A DNA stretch of 64,000 nucleotides, taken from NCBI GenBank assembly GCA_030248215.1, contig JASANG010001215.1:62001-126000 (forward strand), in the 5' to 3' direction. The notes under the pieces were generated by a model. It saw only the letters and a program-made list of their open reading frames with translations, was not told where the DNA came from and searched no databases. Of the stretch, positions 11,401-22,082 are shown one piece after another. The position numbers and the translations under genes were made by a program. This DNA comes from Enoplolaimus lenunculus (taxonomy: Eukaryota > Nematoda > Enoplea > Enoplida > Thoracostomopsidae). Each line of letters starts with the position of its first letter. Position 1 is the stretch's first letter.

Positions 11401-14400
11401 TCTGGCTACAGTTCTGGACACTCCGGATATGGCGGTGCGTACGGTAGACGAACTGGTTACGGTAAGGCCTTGTTTTAGGTTCAGTTTTATTAGGGTCCGG
11501 CAGATCTGCGGCCAGATGAATTTTTTGGTTGAAGGAGACAGAACAATTCCACACGGACCAACGAAAAATTTCCTTATACAGAATCAATTCAAAGATACCA
11601 AATGAAAAATTTCCACTGTAGGAAAACGATGACGCAAGAAGCCGCTCCCGTTTACGAACAGCTTCGTGCCCCCTGACTGAAAAATTTTCACATTTTGCAG
11701 GTGAAAAAACGTTGGCCTGGGGGACGAAGCTATTCGTAAGGGGGTGGCGTCTTGTCCCCACGTTTTCGCATAGTTGTGACTATCTGAGCGCATTAATTTC
11801 TACGGCTGTTCTAGGATTGGTTCTTTTTAATGTTGTTGCACTTAGGCGAATGAAGAACCAATGAAAAACTTTGATCCGTTTTATAGTACGTAGTTTGAAT
11901 TGCAAAGACAAAATGTAAAACTAAAACAAAGTAGTTTGATATAAAGTTTGGGCTAGCTATGTATTTGGATGGATGCTTGTAGTTTTTTCCACACAAGCCT
12001 AAAGCCTAAGCCTAAAGTCTAAGTAAAATTTGAAAAATTCAAAGACTGTAGGTGCAGTTTTATTGATTACCGTGTTTGCTGCATCTTTATTTTAAATGTG
12101 GTTTTGTTATTTTGCGCCCAAAATGTTTTAACGTCTTTTCTGGTCGGTCGGTTCATATCTCGAAAGAACGCAAAACTGTGTTACAACTACAACTTGCAGT
12201 TGGTTTTCTTGTAGTAATAGTACGCGGTATCTGCAATTTCTATATGTGTTTCAGGCGGCTACAACAGAGGCACAATGCCTGTTCGACCTCAAGGAGGTGA
12301 GCATATTAGCAAAATTGATGCATAAAACCATTGTCACATGTTAATTTGTAGGGACCTGCCCATTTGAAAAAACAGCGAGACGAAAGGATTAAAGTATTAA
12401 GAGGCTTGGCATAGAATTGACCACCTTTAACCAAAATCCTGGGGGTCCAAATTCCGTAATGCGGTCAAAGAAGTGTGTGAAAACTTGCAAATGTTCTTAT
12501 ATATGCTCAATCGGCGCTAGTTCATTCGTTATTCACTATTTCTAATAGCCTTCTTATTGACTATGACAAATTTATGTCTGTTATTAACTAAATGCTTGCT
12601 ATAAAGACAAATAGACTTAAAAACAAAATATACTACTTAATTAATTGACACGGCTTTGCTCAAATCACAATTTTGGCTACACCAATGATTTCGCATCGAA
12701 CCAGTTAAAGAGACCGAAGGTGTAAAGCTAAAGGTGGGAATGGAATGCTGCCCACTCTCAGCTCCCCTTAACTTTACTAGATGTTAACCTTTAACCAGGA
12801 AGAGAGGTCTCCCATGTCCGGAGTGGGTAAATCCTGGGTCGACATCCTTGGAGGTAATCGCGAAATTCCATAAGGTCCAGTGTGTATGCAGCAAAAGCGA
12901 ACAATCGGAATCCGAACCTCTGCCAGGGGTTGACCGCCTTACCCACCTTCAGGAAACTCGTCAGCGTGGATCCCGCCACCGAATTTTCATCCAGCGGGCG
13001 TCGCGCGACAGACGATCAGGTCCCCGGCGGATGTCCCTAGATCCCGAGTGATCGCCCTCACTATATCACCCTTATGAGAGGATCAGCCACATCCGCGCCG
13101 CCTTTATTAGGCGACATAGCCGCGGGTCCAGTTCCGTAAGAGGATACGACCGGTCGACTTTGGGATGCTGCGATAAAACGTCCTTTTACTGCCACCCCGA
13201 GAAGTGAAGGCGGGACCTCCCGGCTATTACGGTGGGCTTACACGGACACAACACATAGCCGCCTATATACGTGATGTTTCAAATAGATTAAATACGAACC
13301 GCTGCAAAAGGTCGCTGCAACTTGCAAATGCTGCAGATAATTTGACAAAAAAATTGAAAAGTAATATAAAAATTTTAGAGAAATTTTATACTAGTTCAAC
13401 ACTGTGGTGAAAGTATTAAATTTTTACAAAATTAGCCTAAATAGGTAAAAGAATAGTATAGAAGGTAACAAGTTGGTATCAAACACCCCAAAATATTTAA
13501 AGAAAATTTTTATCAAACTTAACAATAACCGGAAACATCAAAAAGCAAATTACGTAATAATATATACATAATTTACATATTATCAACAGTTCACTAAATA
13601 TAACAATGTCTTCCATAAGTGTTTCAACAAGCCGGCCAAGTTCCAACAAGTTAACTTCACAAACCCAAGATTAATCATAGCCATACGGCTTCAATTAGAA
13701 CGATTGTCCAACCCACGCATCACTTGCAAACAAGCACCAACTTTCACATACGTCAGCAATTAGCACTGATACCGTGCTGGCGCTAAATCTATATCACAAG
13801 CAAACCAAGTTCAATAAGCGAAGAGCATTAAATAGAAATAAAAATGTCTATTGATGACGAATATTTCGGTTTGTATTCATAAACCGTTCATTTGTTACAA
13901 TCGTAACCACTGCCATACTTTGTGCTGTAAAGTTTGCATTTTACAGACCATTAGTTGTGAACTGTAATCAATCAGGTTCCAGCCATCGAAAACATCAGCA
14001 TGCTTTCGATCAATTTGATTAAACACGCAGATATTGAATACGTTCGAATATTGGTACGTAGCACCGTCAAAGCAAACGTTTCGAAAGTTTGAGTTCCAAA
14101 CCAAACTCTACTTTATTTACGACGGCATCTTCCAGCAAGCAGAACATGAAGTTTCAAATCTGATGGTGATTAATTGCCAAACATCGGCGGCGGTACGATC
14201 GTACCTTGTAATGAATAGTTGTTTGTCCCAGTATTCCCAGTATAGTAACCTTAGTGAACACACAAGTGATTCCTTGTAGAATTACGTGTTTGGCCTACCG
14301 CTAAAAACTATAACTAGAAAAAATCATTTATACCAAAAAGAAGAATTTTAAAATTATGAGATATATGATGAGATCGAAATGGTTGTAGATCTAAAAGTTA

Positions 14401-17400
14401 TCATGATATTTCAAAAAAGTTTTTGTCCATGGTCATGGAACAAAAAAAATTTTGTGTTTATCTCCCTTTCTTTTAAGGGGGTTTGTACACAAAAATTAAA
14501 ACAATCTTGTTTCATTTATTGTTATTCGCTCTCGAATTTAAAAAAATGTCATCAGCTATTGTCTAGCGTGCAAAATTAGGTTAGCAAAATTAAATTAGGT
14601 AAGTAAAACTCATTTACAATACATAAAATATAATGGAGGGCGATTAATATAAAAAGAGAATGCATGCCAACAGGTTTGGGGGTACCCCTTGCACATTATT
14701 TGGATGTGACCAATCCAAGTTACTGAGTTGGGTCATGCGAAAACGAAAGGATATCGACCATTACATGAGAACGGAGAAGCCCCCATGTAAAGCTAAAGGT
14801 GGGAATGGAATGCTGCCCACTCTCAGCTCAGCTCCCCTTAACTTTACTAGATGTTAACCTTTAACCAGGACGAGAGGTCTCCCATGTCCGGAGTGGTTAA
14901 ATCCTGGCTCGACATCCTTCGAGGTAATCGCGAAATTCCATAAGGTCCAGTGTTTATGCAGCAAAAGCGAACAAAAGGAATCCGAACCTCCGCCAGGGGT
15001 TGACCGCCTTACCCACCTTCAGGAAACTCGTCAGCGTGGATCCCGCCAACGAGTTTCCATCCAGCGGGCGTCGCGCGACAGACGATCAGGTCCCCCGGCG
15101 GATGTCCCTAGATCCCGAGTGATCGCCCTCAGTATATACACCCTTATGAGAGGATCAACCACATCCGCGCCGCCTTTATTAGGCGACATAGCCGCGGATC
15201 CAGTTCCGTAGGAGGATACGACCGGTCGACTTTGGGGTGCTACGATAAAACGTTTTTTACTGCCACCCCAAGAAGTGAATTCGGGACCTCCCGGCTATTA
15301 CGGTGGGCTTACACGGACACAACACATGGCAAACTGCTACACGTATGTGGGACTTCTACGGAACCGGACCGGTAAATCTAGACCGCCGCAGCAGCTTGCA
15401 CATTACACACCAGGTAGATGACCGAATACCTGGCGGACCCGTCCGGCTAATTTTCGATGAGCCGCGCACCGTTCGTAAGGGAATACTAACTTAGGCTATG
15501 CCTAACTAAATTTAGGATTAAAAGTAATCTACTAACTTAAGGTTAATTAACTTAAGCGCGAGTCACTAGGTTTATGTGAGTAAAAGAGCTTTCAGGTATC
15601 AGGTCACCTTTCCTACCTGTGACTGATCAGCCCAGGAGTAAAAATTTATTACGCAATTAAACAAAATCACATCGATGTTATCCCAAAAATCAAATCGTCA
15701 TTTTATTATAAAGCGCATCAAAACAAGTATGATGAGCCCTTTATGGCTGAAAACCCAATCGTTAAACAAACAAAATAAGTAATAAGTAATATGAACTCGC
15801 ACTGCCGAGATCTTGGCTACCTTAGTTGCAATATCCTACCAACCCACCCGCGATCGCAGGTGAGGTTGAACCGCCTAATTATAATTTCTACAACCATGCA
15901 AACATATAAAACCACCTATATCGAAAATAAACACTCCTATCTTTTTAAAACCTTCGAACAATTTCTACCCAAGCGCTGACTAGTCTATTTTCAATAAACA
16001 CATTTCTTATATTGTTTACTTTCCGAATATTTGCATAACTGGTCGGAGGATCCCCGCACCAGTCATCCACACTGCACCAAAGACCACGCGCTATATCGAA
16101 AACAACCGTAACACAAGTTTACACAATAATACTAAGCACACCTTCAAGTCATAAACAAACACACATACATAAAATTTGCACACATAAGCCACACACTATA
16201 TTGAAACTTTAAAACTAAACATATAAAATTTTCGACGAGAAACATTAAAGGTAGATCGGGCAATCTTCATGCCCGGCCAAGTCAAATCTGACTTGCGTGA
16301 CCTCGCTTAGCATCCGCAATATCTCAGCACATCCGCAGCTTCTGTATAATTCGGTATTTAGGCACCATTTTAAAAGCACAAAGGCACCGCTGCAGCAAGC
16401 TCTCTCCACTATAAATATTCTGTGCCGCAACTTTTGAGATCATGACCGACCGGACAGCGGGGTCACAGATCTGTGGCAACGCTCCCAGGGTCATTTCCGA
16501 TTAAGCCCAAAAGGCCACAAACCTGTGCGGCTGACTCGCCCACACATAGATGTGCTCCGGCTGTGAGACTCTAAGTATTCAATTGTGCATTCGAGCTGGT
16601 AAACGCAGCCACATCCCTACAGAGGGTATTTTTTCCAGGCGGTGCTGTAGACTACAGAAATATCAATCCTTCCGGTGGCAGTTCTTTTGGCGACGGCTTT
16701 GGTTTTAACAACCAAATTATTCAACCATTAGGCGCGTTTGGTGGTTCCAGCGGATTTGGAGCCAGTTTTGGCGGAGGTAATCCTAGCTATGTCTCTGGAT
16801 ATCCGTACAGCACGCTGTATAACGGCTTTCGATCTTTTGATTCTGTTGGAAACCGCTTCGGCTCTTTTGGATTTGGTGGAAGTATGTCACGCTTTGAAAT
16901 CTTATTTATTTGGAGTTCAATGGTGGATGCAAGGGGGGGGGGGGCGCGCTGACCTATGACCCCAGCGGAGGTCAATACCTCTTTTTTGTTACAACTTAGT
17001 GCTAAAATAGTGTTTGGTTTCAGGCTTGTGAGTTTTTTGATTGGTATCTCTCGTACGTCTTCCGTCAAAATTTTTTGAATCCGCCACCACTTTTGGGGCT
17101 CGTAACCATCAGAGGTGCCCCAGCGGGGCTAAGTCCCACCTAGACAAATTCTGACTTCTTTGGAAACATTTTAACCTTACCCGTTAGTCATCAGACACCT
17201 TTGCTCGCGTTTACCTAGCTACTGTGCTGAAATTGCCTCAGCCTACTAAATGTGAGACCAAAACATGGGTGTTAATGCCAAGATACGCTCTGTTAAGAAC
17301 GCTTAGGCTTATCTGCAAATAGAAAACTTAGAACTAACCTGTTAGTAGAGTATGTGGAGATTACTAGTCCAGGCCGCACCTGGGGTCTTGCTCACCCAAT

Positions 17401-18106
17401 ACTAAAGTTCAGGCCATTAAGCTGTGATGGACGTCACGCAAGAGAAGTAAGCAAGAAGCCAAACACAATTTTAGTATTAAATCTCAAAAGAAAACATTAA
17501 TTTGCTTGGATTCGGTGTATGATTCATTGCTGAGAATTGCCGCTACATTTGTACACGTCTGCCTTTTAGACTAAACAACAGTTCATTTGGTCAATATATT
17601 TAGTACCAGATAGTGCAGGTAATTTAGCGAACGGAGCCAACCAGAAACAATGCGCATTTCTGTATTCAAACATCTCAAAAAATATTAATTTTAAGTTCTC
17701 AGTAGAAAGATTTAAAAAAACTAATAATTTTGTATTCCAACGCTGGTTCTCAGGTGACCCTCCTTTTGGCAACAGGTCATGCCACAAAAGCCAAACGCAA
17801 TTTTAGTGCTAAATCATTAACTTTACGTCATTGGTCAGGTCAATTGCTGGGACAACTCCTGGGTAGCTACCAGCTCTTGCATCTGCCGGTAATTCGGGTG
17901 ACAACATTAGAATTTCAGACTCGTTCAGCGCTAATCAATATTGTGACAACGGGGGTCAACCTTTGACTACAGGTGGCGGTGTTCGGCAGTGTTGGCCCAC
18001 AAACCCGTCGTCTAATCAATGCCCGTCTGGGTACACTTGTTCTTATAGTTCTTTGGTCCGCAATTTCTATTGCTGTTCTGGCACCGGGGGTTTCGCTGGA
18101 AAGTAA
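8477..18106 (+). CDS. Secreted Gly/Tyr/Ser-rich protein with C-terminal Lustrin-type cysteine domain (gene 1, five exons)
   Basis: Exons read by hand: 8477-8543, 11234-11461, 12255-12296, 16639-16881, 17874-18106; joined length 813 nt, 270 residues plus stop. Every intron is phase 1 and has GT-AG borders (donors gtaagt, gtaagg, gtgagc, gtatgt). Exon 1 is a signal peptide (MLLMQGYKFKLCFLFLVVTA). Exon 2 is a Tyr/Ser/Gly-rich low-complexity segment (SSGYSSGHSGYGGAYG), exon 3 a 14-codon linker, exon 4 Gly/Phe-rich with the motif YVSGYPYSTLYN. The last exon carries C-x(16)-CWPTxPSxxxCPxGxxCSYS...RNFYCC, the spacing of Lustrin-type cysteine domains that are common in secreted nematode proteins. A role in cuticle or extracellular matrix is inference from composition. 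Further exons may lie in intron 1. A paralogue sits 4 kb downstream on the same strand (22083-25302). No AATAAA was seen close after the stop. Confidence 0.75.
8596..8890 (+). repeat. ~300-bp dispersed repeat family (copy 1 of 3)
   Basis: Shares with 19975-20300 and 45430-45815 an A+T-rich layout: a segment around ccataactt, then catgctgcatctaatg-like text and gtcatgagaagctcaaa. Non-coding; origin unknown. Confidence 0.6.
8961..10845 (-). mobile_element. pogo/Tigger-type DNA transposon, 5'-truncated coding part
   Basis: Terminal inverted repeats TAGTAAACATTCGTAATA (left) and its counterpart ending ACGAAAGTTTACTA (right) are flanked by TA, the usual pogo/mariner target site; subterminal GTGTCAGTAATAGGAAAG also recurs inverted. 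Inside, on the minus strand (about 10602-9631), is the C-terminal part of a DDE transposase: LLLQLPSHTSAHLQPLDKPAF, FKRSWQERC, SGFRKTGLFPFNPAAI, then a long polar tail. This corresponds to the region after the second catalytic Asp of Tigger/Jerky transposases. The N-terminal CENP-B-like DNA-binding half and the first Asp are missing, so the copy is non-autonomous. It lies antisense in intron 1 of the 8477-18106 gene. A 36-bp tandem duplication (9516-9585) sits near its end. Confidence 0.8.
9516..9585. repeat. 36-bp tandem duplication
   Basis: The phrase beginning tagtaatccaccttgcac and ending tatccattta occurs twice head to tail inside the pogo element, just 3' of the transposase stop. Confidence 0.85.
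11060..11200. repeat. GC-rich CGTCCGG-type hairpin repeat
   Basis: cggcgacgtgcggcaa and ttgccgcacgtcaacg are inverted; the GC-rich hairpin has an AT-rich centre. Upstream of exon 2 of gene 1. Confidence 0.6.
12721..15327 (+). mobile_element. Pair of 0.54-kb direct repeats, possible LTRs of a non-coding LTR-type element
   Basis: 12721-13256 and 14786-15327 are near-identical by eye (mid-90s percent), begin tgtaaagctaaaggtggg and end ggacacaacaca, i.e. TG...CA termini. They are GC-rich against AT-rich surroundings, and 1.5 kb separates them. No gag or pol domain was recognised between them. A fossil non-autonomous LTR element, relatively young from the repeat similarity, is one reading; an unrelated duplicated repeat is the other. 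It lies within intron 3 of the 8477-18106 gene. Confidence 0.45.
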
Positions 18107-18195
18107 AACAAGGTTTGCGCAGAGTGTTAATATTGATTAGCTAGCTAATAGATATTTATAAATTATTTGGCTTTTGTAAATTTAAAGGTTGAGAC

Positions 18196-18440
18196 GCTTA
18201 ACCGTTTCTCACATGAATATTTTCTATTTCCCCTAGACCTACTTTTATGCTAGGATTCGAACTCCAGTGACTGGAGTGGGAGGCGTATACCATCACCACT
18301 CAGCTATAGGAGCTTGACGCTCGAGCCCGAGGGGGCTTTCACGTCTTGTGGTGATTTAGTACTATGTATACGTGTTGCGATTGTTAACCATGGTGCGATA
18401 TATAGTACTTACCGTATATACACTGCGTTGAGTTGCCTAT
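18196..18440 (-). mobile_element. tRNA-like element with TIR (copy a)
   Basis: Minus strand carries an A-box-like tagctgagtggtgatgg and a B-box-like gttcgaatcc. Outer end ttaaccgtttctcacatg. Copies with both ends: 29533-29795, 32343-32607, 59092-59352. Confidence 0.7.
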
Positions 18441-18453
18441 CTTAAACTTAAGC

Positions 18454-18720
18454 GGCCAATGTAAAGAACAGGGACGGAACAGTATTATACGCATATTCCT
18501 AAACCTAAACCTAAGCCTGAGCCTAAGCGTAATAATGAGCATATTCCTAAGCCTGAGCCTAAGCATAAGCCTAAGTCAAGCAAAAAATTAGTCTAAAGCT
18601 TAAGCTTACTCTTCAACATAAGCTTATGTGCTGGTTTGTGCTCAAACTTTTAGGCTGTGACTTTAGACTTACGCTTAGGTTTAATGAGAACGCTCCTAAC
18701 AAGGGCCATTATAACATGGG
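18454..18720 (-). mobile_element. TTAGGC-bearing MITE, family B, right end diverged
   Basis: Starts ggccaatgtaaagaacaggg, has two GCCTAA blocks with spacer gcgtaataatgagcatattc, then aaaaaattagtctaaagc. The far terminal repeat is degraded. Confidence 0.75.
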
Positions 18721-19014
18721 CCCATTTATTTGAGCAACGTAAAAAGACGAGTAGAAATTTTTCGCCAAATTTTATTCCAAATTTTAATATTTAATTTAAG
18801 TAAAGAATATTTTTTAAAACATTTCTCAAAGCGTTTAAAAGCGAAAACTGCTAAATTTCCAACGCCGCTCAAAAACTTAGAATAAATTCAAATTAAGAAT
18901 TTTCAAAGTTACTTTAAACCTAAAAGTATTTCAACTTTTAGCTATGTATTTTTCAGGTTCCACAAGTCGAATACGCAATGGTTGAATTCAACGCTGTCGA
19001 ATATTACAAAAAAG

Positions 19015-19214
19015 GGCCCGTGTTACTAAGGGGCGTACAGGTTTCTGGTGGGTCTATAAAAGAGTATGTTTAGATTCTAGATTACATTTTTTGCTTAGGC
19101 TTAAGCTTAGGCTTAGGCTTAGGCTTTGGTATTCATTTTTGCGACGCTTAGGCTTTGGCTTAGGCATAGTAATACGCTTAATCTACTGTTCGTCTCTTAA
19201 AGTAACATTGGTCC
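19015..19214 (+). mobile_element. TTAGGC-bearing MITE, family A
   Basis: ggcccgtgttactaaggggc to cttaaagtaacattggtcc, with tataaaagagtatgtttag and TTAGGC blocks; spacer attcatttttgcgacgc. Confidence 0.88.
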
Positions 19215-19327
19215 AAATAAGAATAAGTCCTCAATATCTTATATATACAGTGCATACACACGGCCGCGCACAATATTTCAAATTAAAAAAATTTTGCAAT
19301 AAACTTCTAATTAGTCTTTTAAATGCT

Positions 19328-19545
19328 GGGCCTATATTCTCATATGTGTATGGCAACTATCAACAGTTAGTAATAGGTTTTGAAACTCATTAAATGTAGC
19401 AATTGTTTTACTCAAAATTAGTACATCAGTAAAAGAATTTATATGCGAAAGATGTGCTGAATTTTGAGCCTTAGCATTCACTGGATCGAAAGTTACCAGA
19501 CCTATCACCAACTGATGATGTATGCTGCACATATTTGAAAATGCA
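19328..19545. repeat. Dispersed repeat with TTCTCAAATGT-type ends, copy 1
   Basis: gggcctatattctcatatgt ... ctgcacatatttgaaaatgc. The same text, about 85% by eye, is at 28856-29072. Confidence 0.65.
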
Positions 19546-19974
19546 GACCTTAAAGTTTAAGCGTATCTTTTGGATTACTAAAACACTAGTGAGCTTAATC
19601 ATAACGTATTGTTTGGGACAACTTTCTTAATTTCTCGATTTTGTGGGGGTCGTCACAATGAATTTAAAGGAAGTCTGTCGCACATTTGCAAGGTCGGTGA
19701 TAAGGGGGCGATGGGGCGCGCTCCCCGTTGGTACGAGGTGATGAAACTTTTTTGGCCTACTTTGCAAGTTTCGATCGGTGTTCTGAAAAAATGTTGCAAA
19801 AATTTGCACTTCGCGCATGATAACTAAGCATTCTTTTTGAATTTTTGAAAAATTTGATTTTTTAAATGTCCCAAGGACCACGATCCAGCCGACGCAAATC
19901 TTTTTGCTTAAAAGTTAGGAAAATTATATACCATTTCATGCAGGCTGCCGGGCTGAGTCTAACTGTGTTAATTT

Positions 19975-20300
19975 TTTACTGTCAAACTCCTGGTTAACGA
20001 GTTATGGTGAAATAACTAATTTGACACCGTTCCATATCGTTGGCAGCGTGCCAAATCAGTTATATGACCATAACTCTTTAGCCAATCGTTCGATTGTACA
20101 AAATTTAACGCAGCCGGTCTCAACTTCACATGCTGCATCTAATGGTACATAATTTGGCCAATTTAAAAAACTTTGAATGCCAAGAGGGACAATGAGGCCT
20201 TAAAAACAATATTTTTCAAACATTCAAATTTGGGCATGGAATCATCAGAATATGTCATGATAAGCTCAAATATGAAAAAATTTTGAAATTCCAACCATCT
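19975..20300 (+). repeat. ~300-bp dispersed repeat family (copy 2 of 3)
   Basis: Contains gttatatgaccataactc, acatgctgcatctaatg and atgtcatgataagctcaaat, parallel to 8596-8890 and 45430-45815. Confidence 0.6.
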
Positions 20301-21283
20301 TCAGACAACCGCTGGCTGTAAAGATCACCTAAAAGACCCAAACAGCTGGGAATGCGCCCCCCTTTAGGTTCTTCGTATCACCGCACCTGCACACTTGACG
20401 CACCATAGTCCTATAAAGTATTTTTATATCAAGTTCTGCTTTTCGTTTGCAATAAAAGATAAAGTGTTAAATTCAAAAACAGAAAACATTCTTTTAAAAA
20501 TGAAAATTTTTTACGCGAAAGTTTAGGTCTAAAGTATAGAAACATGTTCGATCCTACCAACACACTCTCTCTCACTGGATATCCATTCGGAAAGAAACGA
20601 ATTGCCGACGCGCAGCATCAACCATCGTTTGTTTACTTTTAAGCAGTAGAAACATACTTTAATTGGCAGTACTTAATAAACTTTTACATTTCCTGTCTTA
20701 CAATCGGGTATTTTGTCGAATAAAAATACTTTTTACTGGAAAATATTTTTGAAGCAAAAGACGTTTTGCAAACGCAATTTTTTTGATCATCTGAGTAAAA
20801 ATTGTTAACATCCAGTGGGAGAAAAAACGTTTACAGTTCGTTTTGCCTATTTACTGACAAATTTAGCATTTTGGAAGCGCAGAAATGAAGTTAAACATTA
20901 AAAATATACCGATAATTTTTCAGCTAATATGGCATTCTTGAAAATAATTCAAGGATCAGCGGTGTAGACAGGATTTCAAGCGTTGTCGTCGTGCTATTTT
21001 TTAACATTTGAAGGTTATTTTGATGCCTGTAATAGTGCGTTTTCGTTCCAGAACATCCAAGACAATATTGCATCCCTACGGTTGCATATGCCCCTGCCGA
21101 CAGGATGTCTTGAGTATATTTTTGTTAGCTTTGAAATTGTACCGAAACAAAAAGAACTTTTACTAGAATTGCTTGTTTAAGCTGCGCACTGTTTAATTGC
21201 ACGTTAATGCTTAATGCAAATGGTTGATTGCAAACTTGTTATAAATAAATACTTTTAAGTATAAATTGGCTTAATTCAAGTTT
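20301..21283. other. No supported gene
   Basis: AT-rich. One short frame after a possible acceptor (gttttcgttccag, 21045) reads NIQDNIASLRLHMPLPTGCL to a stop at 21180, but no partner exon was found. Confidence 0.35.
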
Positions 21284-21435
21284 TCGGCCCAGTATAGATC
21301 AGGGTCGGACTGTTTTTTGTGAATCTGCAATAATGTAAGCTTAAGCTTTGGGCTAATTTTTTGCTTGGCTTAAGCTTAGGCTTAGGTGTAGGCTTAAGAA
21401 TTAATACTGTTCTGCCCCTTTCCAAAATCAACGTT
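21284..21435 (+). mobile_element. TTAGGC-bearing MITE, family B, short
   Basis: cggcccagtatagatcaggg, tgtaagcttaagctttggg, TTAGGC units, aattaatactgttctgcccc. The terminal repeat ends are degraded. Confidence 0.75.
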
Positions 21436-21475
21436 ACAAGATGTGAACCTACTTGGCCCAAGTGTCTTACATGTT

Positions 21476-21687
21476 ACACTGCAAAGAATGATGAGTCAAA
21501 TTGACTCCCTTCGAAATAAGCTCTACGGAACTACACAAACTGAGTCAAATTCGACTCTGCCAGAGTCAATTTCGACTTACTTAGTCGCACGTTTGACTCT
21601 GGCGGAGTCGAATTTAACTCAGTTTGTGTAGTCCCGCGTAGCCTATTTCGGAGAGACTCAAATTTACTCACCATTTTTGCGGTGTAG
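21476..21687. mobile_element. GAGTCAAA palindromic MITE, copy 1
   Basis: acactgcaaagaatgatgag at the left, ctcaccatttttgcggtgt at the right; ctccgaaataggctttt-type subterminal text and alternating gagtcaaa/tttgactc words make it nearly self-complementary. Confidence 0.85.
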
Positions 21688-21837
21688 GAAATTTACATGG
21701 TACAGGATGTGTTTTAGCACTTTCCCGCATGAAATCATAGCAACTAAACACAAACTGTGTACTGCGAAATAATACGCAATGCCCATTGGTTTAGAGTCAA
21801 TAATTAATACGCACATTGAAAAGTGCAATACTGCCAC

Positions 21838-21983
21838 AATACGTGACAGTCCCTTCGTGGTCTAGCGTCAAGCTCTTACATTCGAACGGTGATAACGATG
21901 TAAGATCTCGACGTTCAAGTTTTTACTTGAATAGATTTCAGATGAAATAGAAAAGATATTCATGTGAAAAATGGTTAATGTAA
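21838..21983 (+). repeat. Fragment of the tRNA-like element
   Basis: tctagcgtcaagctcttaca and gatattcatgtgaaaaatgg resemble the middle and right end of 59092-59352; promoter boxes are not conserved. Confidence 0.5.
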
Positions 21984-22082
21984 AAATTTCAATTTACAGC
22001 TAATAACAGCTTCTACTTGATCAATACTTTTTATTTACGTAAATTTTACTACCAACGTATTTTAAAAAGTTATCTTAAAACA

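Noticed and set aside
13895-14104. Minus-strand frame with GATYQYSNVFNICVFNQ
   Set aside because: Looks protein-like, but the opposite strand is also open, no domain is recognised, and it lies between the direct repeats; evidence insufficient.
20983-21180. Short frame ending PKQKELLLELLV after a possible splice acceptor
   Set aside because: No donor exon in frame nearby and no recognised family.
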